Assembly (NCBI GenBank): GCA_022828595.1
Contig: JAKGHH010000008.1
Span: 6,809,728 to 6,873,727, forward strand
DNA length: 64,000 nucleotides
Origin: Nelumbo lutea
Lineage: Eukaryota; Streptophyta; Magnoliopsida; Proteales; Nelumbonaceae
Reading direction: 5' to 3'
The notes under the pieces were generated by a model. The model was given only the letters and a program-made list of their open reading frames with translations. It searched no databases and had not been told where the DNA came from. This document shows positions 33,160-45,727 of the stretch, piece by piece; within the stretch, counting starts at the first letter, position 1; every line of letters starts with the position of its first letter. The position numbers were made by a program, and so were the translations under genes.

Positions 33160-35143
33160 ATGTCTAGCCTTATCTTAGATAGTCTTATAGACGGGAGCGG
33201 CGAGTCCGCTGGGGCCGAGGAGGGTACCTCGGATCAAACCCTAGATCCTCGTCCTATTGAGGTGGTCACTTCAGGACAGGGCATGGTCCTCAGTCTGCTC
33301 GAGGTGGACTCACTTTGGCGAGAGCGAGAGGCTTCTGGTAAATCAGCTTCTACCTCACACCAAGGTCGGCTGCTAGACAACTTCGGCCTGTCGATAATGA
33401 CGGCGGACAAGCTCTTAGCCTCAGTAGCCTGATACAGACTCCCTAACGACCTTGTGTATAGCATCCCCTTAGGCAACTTTCCTTGGGATCATGATCACAA
33501 TGAGATCATGATCTTTGAGAAGCAGCTCGTAGTCGGTCTGCGTCTTCCACTTCACCCTCTTATAATCGAGATCATTAAATTCTTTAACATTACCATTGAC
33601 CAACTACACCCGAACTCTATCCATAATATCGTAGATACCATTTCTCATTTCCATGATTACAACCGTTCCCTTGACCTCGACGTCTTCTCTTCAATCATTT
33701 TCATTAAGAAAAACTCGTCCTACATTCTGCTCGAGCACAGGTGAACTTACTATTTGTCTCCTCGTCCTGGGTACAAATTGTTGCACGAGCTCCCTAATAA
33801 GGTCCCAGCCTGGAAGAGGCGTTACTTCGTGATCCGCAACATCGAGGGGTGGTCCTTCCCGACTCACTAGAGGGCAGCCATCCAGGACCCCGGCATTAGA
33901 CTAGACTTGAAGACAATGGAGGAGGTCTGATCTTGGGTGGAGATCGGCCTGAAGTTCAAAAACTATGTGACTGAGGAGAAGCTCCTGCAAGCCAGCCTAA
34001 GTCCTCCTAGTAGGTCATTATTTGTTGTACTTTTTCTATTCGTTTTACTTTGATATTGTATCTGACTTAGCTCATCTTTTATCGCAGTTGCCATTGATGA
34101 CATCCCTGCCGATGAGCTCTTTGGGAGCATGAAGAAGGGGAAGAAGAAGAAGAGAGCCTCCAAAAAGGCTTGCGTCGAGACTGAAGCAGCCACAACTGAG
34201 GCTACCATTCCTGAGCCCGAGCACCCACCTGTTGTCAAGCAGCCTTCCATAATCGATCTGGTCGAGGAGGACTCAAGCAAGGCCACCCCACCCCGCATGC
34301 ACGAGGGGCTACATCTTCAGAGCCCGTCCCAGCAACTGCCACTTCTTCGGGCAGTGATGCTCCGATTCGGAGCATTTGATCGCTCGTTGGGCTGACTTGC
34401 CAATAGTTCAGCTTGGGGTCCAAGCAACCACACACTATATGGTGGTATGTTCTTGTACTTGTCTTTCAATTTGTCTTGTACTTAGATTTTTCGTATATTG
34501 ATACTCATTTTCTTCCCTTGGCAGGTGAACTTCTCCATCCACGCCTTGGCTTACCAGTCCGAGGTGCACCTAAAGCGGGCTTTTTAAAGCCAAGGAGTCT
34601 TCTCAAAATGCCCACGTCGAACTAAACCTAGCTCGTAGCGAAATCAACCAACTAAAGAACGATGCATGATCTAAAAAAGAGCTGCTAACTCTGCTGATGT
34701 CAGAGAAGAAGGAGCTTGAAGAGCATGAAATGGTATTGAAGAGGGAGATCGAGAACCTCAAGGCCCATGTGAAGGAACGAACCGAACTCCTGTTTCAGGC
34801 GATGGAGGAGGATAAGGTTAAGGCAGTTGAGGAGTACAAGTCCTCGGTGGAGCTTCGGGAAAGGTTGGTCGAGGCAGGGAAAGCAGGCTACGGCAAGGGG
34901 TTCAAGCTCAGCAGGTGGTTGACCCGGCGTGAATTTCCCCACCTTAATCTTAACGCCATCACCACATCAAAAATCACCAAGGAGATGGCCATTGAAGCTG
35001 CCAAGGATTCAGACTCCGAAGTGGAGAGTGATAACGACCTGCTTGATGACAAGGGAGAGGAGACTGGTGTTGCCGAGGACCATATGGAAACGAATCCTCT
35101 TGCTAAAGTCTCTAATAAGGATAAAGAGCCCCGAACAGATTGA
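33160..35143 (+). pseudogene. Decayed antisense gene of an LTR element (gypsy-type transposon domain family)
   Basis: A gene on the opposite strand to its LTR starts ATGTCTAGCC at 33160 (MSSLILDSLIDGSGESAG). The first exon (about 33160-34009) carries FEKQLVVGLRLPLHPLIIEI, DQLHPNS and WKRRYFVIRN-EGWSFPT. These recall plant proteins annotated as putative gypsy-type transposon domain (PF04195, from memory). In-frame stops at 33430 and 33742 break it. A likely intron spans about 34008-34087. The second part has a Lys-rich block (MKKGKKKKRASKKA) and, after a break near 34395-34690, a coiled coil (about 34697-34900) and an acidic tail ending at 35143. The product's role in the element's life cycle is unknown. 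An AT-rich end with AATGAAATAC follows. Confidence 0.72.
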
Positions 35144-36383
35144 AGCCTCTTTTCTTGGACCCCCCCCCCTTTTGTAGTGCTCAATGTTCCGAGCCTCCAA
35201 GCTCGATTAATTCTCTTCTTTTTCTCTCTTTTTTTTTTGTACCTAAAGTTCTTTATCAATGAAATACAAGTGTTTTGCAATCTTTGTGTGCAATTTTTTC
35301 CAAGTATAGATTACTCCCGGACTGGCGAGCTCAACATTAGTAGGAACAATCTAATCGCCATTGTATGCCAGGGTGAATAGACATTGTAGGGTACATACCC
35401 GACCTGTCTGTGCCTGTGTCACTTTGCTTTGCCCATGCCAAAGCGACTAGGTTTTAAGCTACCTATGCCAAAGCACACACACACATATACATATAAATAT
35501 ACATATACCTTGGTATATTGGTAATCTAATTACAAGGACTATGGGTATTTTTAGTATATTCAATATATCGAGTTTAGCCTAATACTATATCTTGCTCATA
35601 TCCATATGAATTGTAAAATCCCAAAACATGTCTCCACTCCAAAATCCATTTTTCAAAAAATAAATAAATAAAAAAGTCCCCACTCATGTCTAGGGAGGCA
35701 AACAAATCGAATCAGATTTGAATAATAATATATCCAAGTCCAATCTAATACTATGAAGAGCATATCCAATCCGATCCGAAGATCCAATCAGATATTACAT
35801 ACATGGATTTGAATTTGAATCCAATAAGGAAGACATGTATTCAGATATGATTTAATTATTTAAAAAATTAATAAATTATTAAAAGAAAATAAATTATAAT
35901 AGTTTAGATAAATAAAAACAAAAATACAAGTATCTTTTCAACTATTTTCATCATATATATACATATTTTTTTTTTATAAAAATATTAATATAACAAATTT
36001 ACAAAAAAAATCAATATAAATAATATATTTGTAAACAAATAAATAAATACCATATATATGTGTTTTATATATATGCATCTATACACATAGATCGGATAGG
36101 GGTGATCCGAATTTGATCCGATTTTTTATCAAATCTTATGATCCGATATGAAGATCCAAAATGAGGATATCTGAATCCAATAAATGGGATCAAATCGATT
36201 TATGGCCCCATCCATTTGCACCCCTACTCATATCCATATAGGTACTCATTGAGTAGGGTGGAAATTACCCCCCCCCTACCTTTGATGTATTGTTGTTAAC
36301 CCACCTTGAATTATATGATATGCTTGTGGAGCCCCAATAATACATCCAAGGCCATGATTCCCAGTTTTCAACTCGAATCTCTT
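35144..36383. other. Remnant end of the LTR interior and AT-rich spacer
   Basis: The first 250 bases probably belong to the 3' end of the antisense gene. From 35480 an AC/AT microsatellite and AT-rich repeat with GATCCGAT-like motifs follow (35690-36230). No gene found. Confidence 0.45.
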
Positions 36384-36527
36384 GCAAGCAAAAACTTTTG
36401 CTCACATAGCATTTGTCTACACATTGGGAACACATGCTCATGCATTTATATTAAATTCATGGGGAGATGTTCCCAATATGTAGTGGGATTTCCATGCTTT
36501 TCACAGCGTGTGGAAAGCTTTTGCTTG
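36384..36527. repeat. Palindromic MITE-like element (family A), copy 3
   Basis: GCAAGCAAAAACTTTTGC at the left is mirrored by AAGCTTTTGCTTG at the right. The inner arms carry ACATTGGGAACA and GGGGAGATGTTCCCAATATG. A partial fourth copy lies at about 37515-37605 (ACATCCCACCATATATTGGG, then ATGTTCCTGATGTTGGG). Confidence 0.75.
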
Positions 36528-37514
36528 TAGGGAATCCTGTCGCTTGTCTCCTAATGCAATGCTAACTAAACTTTGGTTTTTTGCATTTCAAGCTTCAAGT
36601 AGTGGGTTTGGTATAGTATCACTATAAAATTAGTTTTTGCAGCGGGCTAGGCCAAGGATGTGATATGGACAAACTAGAATAGGGCTACAAAATATATCAA
36701 ATTGATTTGGATATAAGTAGATCCACATTTAATTGGTTTATATCCGAGTTCAAATTAGTTCATATCCATTGGATTTATATTGGATTAGAATCAAATTTGA
36801 ATTGCAATCTATATCAAAAATTGTTAATTAATAAATCAGACTAAAAAATGATGAAAATATTACATATTATGAATAAAATTATATTAAAATGTATTTTTCA
36901 TGGACAAAATGAATAAAAATAACATGTATGAAACATAGAACTACAACAATTTAATAAAAAAAAAACATCTAAACCAACTTTACAAATAAATACAACATGG
37001 ATTTCAAGTATCTATATGAACATACATATTTAAATCGAATCATAATGGATTTTCTCATATTGGATATGGGTGGATCAATATTCATCCAATTATAAATGAA
37101 TTGAATTTGAATTCAAACAAATAGATACTATTTGCAACCCTAAGTTAGAAATGGACCAGACATATAGGTTGTGTTTGACATGTTTTGAGAAGTCATTTTC
37201 AAGCTTGCAATTATAAATATCATTCCTCACTTCAATAATTGATTTTTTTGGGGCTAGGAAATCCAGTTTAATAAAAAAAAGAATCACTTATGACTCAAAC
37301 TTCATTATTCAAAAAAAAAAAAGAGGATTCTTTGAACAACAACCTCAACTGGGGTATGACCACCTAAAAAGAGGGGGGAAAAACACTCAAGCACTTCAAC
37401 GAGCTATTTTAGAGACTTTACATACAACCTGAAGCATGTATTCCCAATATGCAGCTGGATGCTGAGTAGAGATTTTTCTTAGAGGATATTTGGCTTTAAC
37501 CGAATTGGGATCTA

Positions 37515-37605
37515 CTTCTCAAAGAGCACACCTCATAGGTACATCCCACCATATATTGGGAGCATCTATGAATAATAACACATAGGTTTGAAAAATGTTC
37601 CTGAT
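37515..37605. repeat. Palindromic MITE-like element (family A), partial copy 4
   Basis: It keeps ACATCCCACCATATATTGGG and a degraded mirror arm. The flanks have diverged, and another fragment with ATTCCCAATATGCAGC lies at 37440. Confidence 0.5.
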
Positions 37606-38049
37606 GTTGGGAAATGGGCTCACTGAGACTTGGAGGAGAAGATCTGAAGTGCGTCTGAAAACACAGTCTTTAGATTCCTATTCAGTTTCACTGAGTTTGG
37701 TGTTGGGTTACAGGCAAATCTGTTCATAAGATACAATAGAGTCTTGGGCGAGAATTTACAACCAACAAAGTTGAAGAGTCTCCAAAGAAACTTTTTGTGA
37801 GATAATAGCATATTGGATTGAGAGAGAGAGGCAAAGTGATTTTAGAAAATTGTGTGTGAAATGATTGATTCATGCTCCTTAAATAGTTATGAAGATTTAT
37901 GGAGCAGAGGAAAGTGTTGGTTCAAAGAAAGACACATTGACAATCACAATTTCAAACATTGCGACTATTTAAAAGGTAGTTAATAGTTAATGACTGTTAA
38001 CTTTGAATTGTGTCTCTTGATCACACCCGATCGAATCGTGGTCGTTGAC

Positions 38050-39260
38050 CACATCAATGACTGGCATTGCACCAAAAGCTAAAATCACCATTTTCATTTA
38101 AACCACCATTTAAAAAAGCAGTTTTAACATCCATTTGATGAACAAATAAATGATAAATGGATGCTATTGCTATAAATGTTCTAGTAGAAGTTGTTATAGC
38201 CACTGGTGCATAGGTGTCAAAGTAGTCAATCCCTTCATTTTGACTGAATCCTTTGGCTACCAATCTAGACTTAAAAGTTTATACAATTATATCAATATTG
38301 TATTTTCTTCTAAACACCCATTTACATTTGATTGTTTTGATCCTAAAGGCAAGTCTACTAATACCCATGTGCATTAGCTTTCATCAGCATACAGTTTATA
38401 ATTTCTATAAGTGTTTTGTTTTTTTTCTTTCGGCCAAACCATTATGTTAAGGGGTGTAGGGAATAGAACTTTGATGTACTATTCCAAATTCTTCAGAGAA
38501 AGAATTAAACTCATTCTTAAAGTATTCAACACGTCTATCATTTCTAAGGATTTTAAATTTCTTTTCCAATTGATTTTTCAACTTCATTTTTATATAGTTT
38601 AAACATGTCAAAGTTTCATCCTTAGTTCTCATAAGGTAGACATAGGTGTATATAGAAAAATCATCTATATAGGTTATGAAGTATCTCTTACATCCTATAG
38701 TTAATACACCATTGAGTTCATAGATGTCAGAATGAATTAGTTATAGAAGTTGAGAATTTCTCCCAACACTTGGGAAATGTTTCTTAGCCATTTTAGATTT
38801 TACATATGTCCCACATTTTTCATTTAGTTCATTATTATAAACAATTAAATTAAGTATACTCATGTTTTTTATGGATTTAAAATTCAAGTGTGTTAATCTA
38901 TCATGCCATAAAGAGAAAGAGTCAACAACATAAGCATAACATTTTCCTTCATTTATACTTAATTTGAGCATACTATTACAACCGTATTCCTTTCCAACAA
39001 ACATCAAGATTTATTGAACCAAGTTCTTTTTAATATCAAGAACATGGAGAACATTTAAGAGAGTAAATGTCTTTCCGAATGTGAAGTTCAATTCCACGCT
39101 GATTCTTCCAACAACTTTGGCACATGCTTGGTTTCCCATTTGTACCTCCTAGCTATCAATCACTTATTCATATTTTTTGACAATGATTTGTCCTTGCAAA
39201 CATGGATTGTGGTGCCTGAATCGAACCACCATCTAGAAGACAATTTTGCCATATTGACTT
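38050..39260 (-). pseudogene. Ty1/copia polyprotein relic
   Basis: On the minus strand, from 39260 leftwards, a protease-like WWFDSGTT segment comes first. The gag-pre-integrase motif LWHDRLTHLNFKSIKN (about 38910) follows, then integrase pieces (YFKNEFNSFSEEFGIVHQSS, about 38500). The reverse-transcriptase start MVAKGFSQNEGIDYFDTYAP with VHQMDVKTAFLNG lies at about 38260-38090. The order protease, integrase, reverse transcriptase is that of copia elements. Stops, frameshifts and large deletions make it non-functional, and no LTRs were recognised. Confidence 0.88.
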
Positions 39261-41273
39261 CAATAATCATTTGTATTTAAATAAATTAAGAATTAAGGTT
39301 CATATTTTATCAACTATATTTGACTATATATGAGTCAAACATGCATGAAATTACGTATTGTAAATCAATAGGATTTCTTCAAGATCTAACAAGAGGATTT
39401 AAACGTAAAAGAGGGCTTAAGAGGATCATAAGCTTATATATGATTAAAGTTGAGAAATGAACCTACATGCTTTGGTACATTTGAAAACAAAGAAATTGTT
39501 CTATTTCAAACAGAGCAACCCAAACCCAACTGAGTAAAGCATTTTACAGGTACACCGATCATCAAAAGTCTATCCGCCTCTGCCTCCGGCAACGTTGTTG
39601 GAGGTGGGTGGAGGCAGAGGTGGTGGCAGTGGTGCTGGTGGTTATTTCTCTGCCCAGCACTGCCACCTCTGGTCACCTCCAACAATAAGATAGAGGCGGC
39701 GGTGTCGCTGGTGGGCGGAGACAGGCAGAGGCGTTGTCGGAGGCGACTGCAAGCGGCAACATGGTGAATATATTGCAAGAGGAAGATTTTGCCCTTTATT
39801 GATATTATTTATCAAAATTTACCCTATTTTTTATTTTTTTTAAATATTACTTTTAATGATATTAGGGCCCAAAAGTTGCCCTTATATGCTATTATCCCAA
39901 TTTTGAATTCTACTACAAATATATAATAATTTAAAATGTTAAATACTTCACCTAAATATTAATATCCGCCTGTATATTGACATCAATTCCAAACTGACAC
40001 CTACTCCAATTAATTATTGATAAGTGCATCACAATTCACAAATGCGATTTTTCTCCTTGCAACATGGTCAACATAATTAAAATAAAATACAGGGATTTTT
40101 GGACTGCAATCTGGTCCCATCAGAAATCTAATTTGCAGCCTCTCCTAGTCTATTAGTAGCCACCTATAAACCACATCCTGCCCATGAATTTGGCATCAAT
40201 CCATGGGCAGGATTCCAGTCTAGTAATAGCTCCACCTAAAGGTGGACTGAACGGTAAAAACCCCTACAATATATAGTCCATGATCGAGTACACTAAGGCC
40301 GTCATTCAAAGTTTCTAACATCTCTTTTGGAGGCTAGTAGATGTAGATCTGTTGACTGTCTCATCGGTTTTGGATATTTAACGGTGAGATTTCTTTAAGC
40401 TCGGACATCCTACCCAGAAACTCTTCCCACAATTTTATCTACAGGCACTCACTCCGAATCTGCTACCCATAAAATATTCCACATCTATATCCAGGGAACA
40501 CCACTGGCCTTGACGTATTGAGAACATTTCTGTTATAGGTTGAAGACTCGGTCATTCTGCCCTTCTATTTTACAATCTTGTATTGATAACGATTGTACTC
40601 GAGTCAATCAATCTTAATGAACTGCCTTGTTAGGCTTCGAAAAAAAGAAAAACGGGATATTTCTAATATGCAACTATAATGTTCATGTTCAGTGGATATA
40701 GAAAATGTGAAAACAAATCCAAGCCCACCCACATGACACTACGGATTTTTTCTGAGTGGTGACATTGGGCCGAGTGTGCCAAGAGAAAATAATGCCCATT
40801 ACACCATTACACATTTCTTGACGCATCAAAGTTTATCTTGATATAATTTAGGGTCGGAGGATTCTAGATCCTATCTACTGTTCTAAAGATTAAAAAAAAT
40901 GTTTTGATATAATTTTAACTTTTCAAAGTACAGGGATAATATTTTCATTGGGGGACCATATGAACCACTGCAAAGGAAAGGGGCCCCGCAGCCATGAGGG
41001 TCGGAAGACAAGGAACTTTTGGCGATGGTTAGTTTTGAGACAGACGTAAACTCTCCATAAAGTTGTTAGCGCATGCAATGCCATGCCAGGCTCCAGATGT
41101 TAATGATTCTCAACACTAATTACCCCAAGACAATAATTGTTGCTTCTACGGCAACTATGCACGGCCAAATTGTATTCATTGCATTAAAGAGGATGAAAGA
41201 ACATTTCTTACATCAAAACAACTCTGAACCTTGGCTCGATTATGATTTTCACATATTACTTTCATTTATATCA
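39261..41273. other. Gene-poor stretch
   Basis: No gene supported. A GC-rich low-complexity patch lies at 39560-39770. A 12-bp stem ATCCTGCCCATG/CATGGGCAGGAT lies at 40175-40213. A possible LINE or SINE tail ends in an A-rich run near 40650. Confidence 0.45.
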
Positions 41274-41500
41274 TGGTTTAAAATATCGATATGCATCTGT
41301 GTATCTGTAGATTGTATTGGTACTCTATCATGTGTATTTAATTTTTTTTAGTTTTCTTTTTAAATTTAATTCTTAAGGTCATATTTAAGTATATTTCTTT
41401 TATTTAAAAAATGGATTTCTGAAACACCTATAAATAGGTGTATCAGTATTCCAAAGATACTATACACCTGATATGAGATATATTGTATTGAAAATTTTAT
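41274..41500. repeat. MITE family B, decayed copy 3 (with a fragment at 41765-41851)
   Basis: It begins GGTTTAAAATATCGATATG and ends GATATATTGTATTGAAAATT, with an internal AATAGGTGTATCAG. The nearby fragment 41765-41851 starts GGTTCAAAGTATCACAGC. Both match the end pattern of the copies at 10188 and 21452. Confidence 0.55.
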
Positions 41501-41903
41501 CCTTGATTGTTATGTTGGTGGATACATCCCCACTGTTTGAGTTTCATTGTAATGTTTTTCTCTGTAGATGGATGTTTTGCCCATTATCAGTTAGTTTGTG
41601 TTCTATTTAATTTAAGTGGTGTTTGTCTATGTATATGCTTTTGTTTTCTAAAACAAAAACAATTCCTATATCAACCAAGCATTTGATTTTGATTTAGAAA
41701 AATTGTTGTTTGTTTGATTGCGTTTCTGGTTTTTCTTTTTGATGTCGTTGTATTGTATATATAAGGTTCAAAGTATCACAGCATCGATACATATCATATA
41801 ATATGTATTGGTTTCTAGGTTATTGATATGTTGAATACTTTGAATTATATCTAACCATTAGAATTAAATAATACTAGTTATGTCAATGTACAAGACTACA
41901 AGT

Positions 41904-42371
41904 AGGGGTGAGCATTAATGGTTAAAACTGATACACTAAATCGAAAATTTCAGTTTTGATTTTTTTGGTTTTAAGTAATTCGGTTTGGTTAATTTGATTT
42001 TTATGAATTTTGGTTTTTGGTTTTCAGAGTTATAAATTTGGTTAACCGAATTAACTGAAATTCATTATATAACATGTAATATATAATATACAACATTTAA
42101 TATTTAATATGCTATATAGTTATATATATATATTAATATATTATATATAATGTATTATAATAAAAGTCAATTTCATACATGTTATAATATATAATATTAT
42201 ATATATATTAATTAAATTCGGTTTTTAACCGAAATAATAAAAAATCAAACCAACAATTTCGGATTCAATTATTTTGATTTTTTTTGTAATTCGGTTTTGA
42301 TTCAATTTCTATTTTTTATTTCAATTTTTAAAATTTTGAATTATTCTATTCAGTTTGTAACCGCACCCCCA
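41904..42371. repeat. Foldback element with AGGGGTG termini
   Basis: AGGGGTGAGCATTAATGG at the left and CGGTTT...GTAACCGCACCCCC at the right are inverted. The interior is AT-rich with repeated TTCGGTTTTTA / TAACCGAA motifs. Related to 15253-15807. Confidence 0.55.
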
Positions 42372-43136
42372 CTATAAATATGTTATATATCAATACTTTA
42401 AAGTATATGATTTAATGATGATATTGCTTTCTACTGTCATCAGTTACTCTTTCTATTATTGTCCAGATAATGCTCATCTATATATCAAGTAGTGGTTCTT
42501 GGTTGCTTAACAATGTGATCCCTTCTTTCACTTCCTTATCTACGTTATTATTGTCAGGTATTCCAGTCTAGGGTGCCACCGGTGGTGAGTTTTTGTCGTT
42601 TCTCCGTGATTACATGAGAAAGAGAGAGAAAGAGACCCAACATCTGATGATGGCCCCTAGAGATTTCCCTTTTTGAAATTCAATATTTAAGAATAGTTGG
42701 GATATCATAAGGAACTATGTACAGTTGGGATATCACTGTTGATTAAGGTATGGATTGCTACTGATTCCGAATTTTGTAATAATACTACTTTTCTTATCTC
42801 GTCTCAAATGTGTAACCTTGGTAAGTTAAGTTGTCAAAAAATAATCCAGATTCTATCAAACAAAAAGATTCTTAGCTGGATCCTCAATGAATTGGATTCA
42901 CATGGTGCTCTGACATTGGCTGTAGCTGTAACATTACACAGAAAGGTACTTCTCCTGTGAAGCACGGCTCCCTCTTATTGATTCCTCGGTCTCACCATGC
43001 TTTCAACCAAAGTATGGACGGACCTACTGTTTTGGCAGTACATACCAACGGTAAATGTAAATAATGTTAAGTTGGGAGTCAACTTTCTACCTGGTAACAG
43101 TAAATGTAAATACTGTTAAGTGCCATTTTTTTTTTT
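42372..43136. other. Gene-free stretch
   Basis: An 87-codon frame at 42697-42960 has no recognisable domain and no splice or promoter support, so I do not call it a gene. Two short similar pieces (GTAAATGTAAATAATGTTAAG and GTAAATGTAAATACTGTTAAG) lie 45 bases apart near 43050. Confidence 0.4.
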
Positions 43137-43872
43137 GGAAATTGTTTAAAATTCATTATAAATTTTTAACATTTTTCTTAAATTTATCATAACTTTTCAA
43201 AATGTTTAAAATTCATTGTATCAATAAGTTTTTATTTTCTAAAATACACCTTCCGTTAGTGCATTGTTAATGCTTCTTAACAGAGGTATTCATGTCAGCA
43301 TAAATAACAACTTTCATGACCAAATTACTCTTGAATTGTGAGTTAGAGGAAAATTTGTCTTTTTCTGTTTTCATTTTTCTTGTTCTTTTTTTCATTTTTA
43401 ATGTTTTGTTATAATTTTCAATGTTTTTTATAATTTCTGTTTTTTATATTTTTCTATTTTCTACAATCTATAAATTTTTGGTGTTTTTTCTACAATTTTT
43501 TTTTCTGATTTTGTTTTTCAATTATTATAGTTTCTATAATTTGAAAATATTTGTTTTATTTTGTTTGCAATTTCTATAATTTTTATATTTTTTTTGTAAT
43601 TTCTATGTTTTTATGCATTTTATATTTGAAAATATGTTTTTGAACTTTTTCCATTTTTCATGTCTAAATATTAAAATGGTAATATATTAACACCCACTAA
43701 TTTATTTTTATATACTTTATATTTTTTTATGAAGGTTAAAATGGTAATATATTAACGCATGTTAGTCTGTTTAATGTCAAATTAGTGACATTGTGAGTTT
43801 TAGACATTTTGAAAAGTTGTAGTAAGTTTAAGAGAAATGCTGAAAACTCATGGTTAGTTTTAGACAATTTCC
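43137..43872. mobile_element. Foldback MITE with ~82-bp terminal inverted repeats
   Basis: The left arm 43137-43218 begins GGAAATTGTTTAAAATTCAT. The right arm 43791-43872, read in reverse, begins GGAAATTGTCTAAAACTAAC, and they match over about 82 bases, including CATAACTTTTCAAAATG versus CAACTTTTCAAAATG. The long termini and T-rich flanks fit a Mutator-like MITE. The 570-bp core is T-rich and non-coding. Confidence 0.75.
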
Positions 43873-44073
43873 TTTTTTTATTATTTTGATTGATTCTCAT
43901 TGATCAAGATACCCGTGGTTTTTTTGATAGGTAATTTTTTTTTTTACTTGGGGGAAAGTTGTCAACACTTAAATAGGACAAAATTATCCTTTTTTTTTTA
44001 AATAGCTTTTTATGACTACAATGGTCATTTTCTTATTTACCTAGAAAAGTTGGGGAAAAGTTACCAACATTTG

Positions 44074-45178
44074 GGCTCCATTCGGTTTGTGGGATGGGAA
44101 TGAGAAGAAGGAAATATTTAAAAAATATTCCCTTTTCTCTTATTTGTTTAGAGGGAAATAGGAGAATGAGATGAGAAAAAACATGGGATGTAGGATCCCA
44201 AAATTGTGCAATCAGGATTACACCAAAACAATGTGACCCTGGTGAGAATACTCAAGAAAATATCTTGGGCCTTTTTAAATAGAGCCTTTGGGAGATTTTT
44301 CTTCTTCAACCTCTACATGCCCTAACAGTCGGATTTCCAACATTTTTTTGAACATTTTGTTGAAAGTAAAGATCAGATCCATGGTTTAGGAGAGTGCCAA
44401 AACAATTGGAGTTTGTGAAATTGTTCAGCACGATGAAGGGCTTTGGAGCTTTGCTAACGAAGAAAAGGTTGAATCCGTGATTGATACCATTGAAGATGTA
44501 AGTATTTTAGGGATCTTATTTTAGGTGACCAGTCCCAACGAATCCGTGATTACGCCGGACGATGGTGACCAGCCTCGATGGATCTTGTTTTAGGGAAATA
44601 GGAGGGATGGTTATGGTGATGGCAAGGACACACTGGTGGGTATGGTTTTAACGGGGGTGGTGGCAGAGGTGGAAATGGTGGAGGCGGCAATGGTAGAAGA
44701 AGGTATGAAGGCAAAGAAATGATGACGATGACCATAATGAGGTCCGGTCTTCAACCAGCACTTCGCAGCATTAGACGCAACAAGTAGAGCTTCACTTCCT
44801 CTACTCATCATGAAACGGAAAAAATGAGGACGTAGTAGTGGAATTTGTTTTGTGTTGGGCACTTTTTTTACTATTTTCCCTTGTAAATCCAAATAATAGA
44901 AAATTAAATTTTTACATTTTTTCATTTGGCACATCTTTCCGCGCATCAAAAAGATTTAGTCGTCAAAAAAGATGCGAAAAGCCCATTTCAGGAAGTTTCA
45001 TTTACATCTTTCGTGTTTTAATCTCGTGCGGAAAGACATGGGCAGATGCATGTAAAGATGCACATCTGCCAAATTATCTTTGGGCTGCCGAGATCTTATG
45101 TCAAAAGTTCAATATATTTTTTGACTATCAAAGCTACAAGAAGATATTTTCAAAAAGACATACCAAACAGGCCTTTAT
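44074..45178. repeat. Possible gene-fragment-carrying DNA element
   Basis: GGGCTCCATTCGGTTTGTGG at 44074 faces ATACCAAACAGGCC near 45173, resembling the GGCCTGTTTGG ends of hAT/Harbinger-type elements. Inside, 44580-44710 would encode a glycine-rich run (GGYGFNGGGGRGGNGGGG) followed by basic residues. It has no start codon or splice support and looks like a captured host fragment. Confidence is low because the ends match poorly. Confidence 0.35.
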
Positions 45179-45727
45179 GTATTTCCCAAAAAACAAATAA
45201 GGCCTAAGTGAATTCAAATTCTATATAATTTTAATCGGGTAAGGTTTGAATATGAATCTATATAATTTTAATCGGGCCCGAACCCTAATCAAAGCGTGGT
45301 GTAGTTAAAAATTTTCAAACCGGACAAGCTAACTTGTGGCTTGCGTCCAATCACTCTATCACATACTGATTGAAAGTATAGCTGTATGGGAGATCTGAAC
45401 CAGTGCCGGTTAAAGTCTAACCCGATCTTTCTATTGAACGCTTGCTCGTTTTTAAGTAAATGGAAGGGAAACATTGGTTATCAAGAAATTTGGTCATATT
45501 TGCGATGGACAAAGTATATCTATCTACTACACGGCATTGGCTACATGTATCCCATCAATCCTTTATATTTAAGCCATATCTATTATTAAACTATTAATGT
45601 TTAAATAAATTCTTATTAACTCTACTGTATCGTTTTTATATAACCTTAATTCTTCTAACCCCTTATAACAAATTTATTCTAATTGAAACTGTTGATGGTT
45701 TTCTATGTTTTTTACCAAATCATCTTA

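Noticed and set aside
39506..39778. His/Pro-rich minus-strand frame
   Set aside because: It comes from a GC-rich low-complexity patch (repeated GGAGGTGG/GGCAGAGG motifs) without any domain.
42697..42960. 87-codon open frame
   Set aside because: No known domain, no promoter or splice context, surrounded by repeats; length is within chance for AT-rich DNA.
44550..44735. Proline-rich minus-strand frame
   Set aside because: It is the complement of the glycine-rich GGTGG run and has no independent support.
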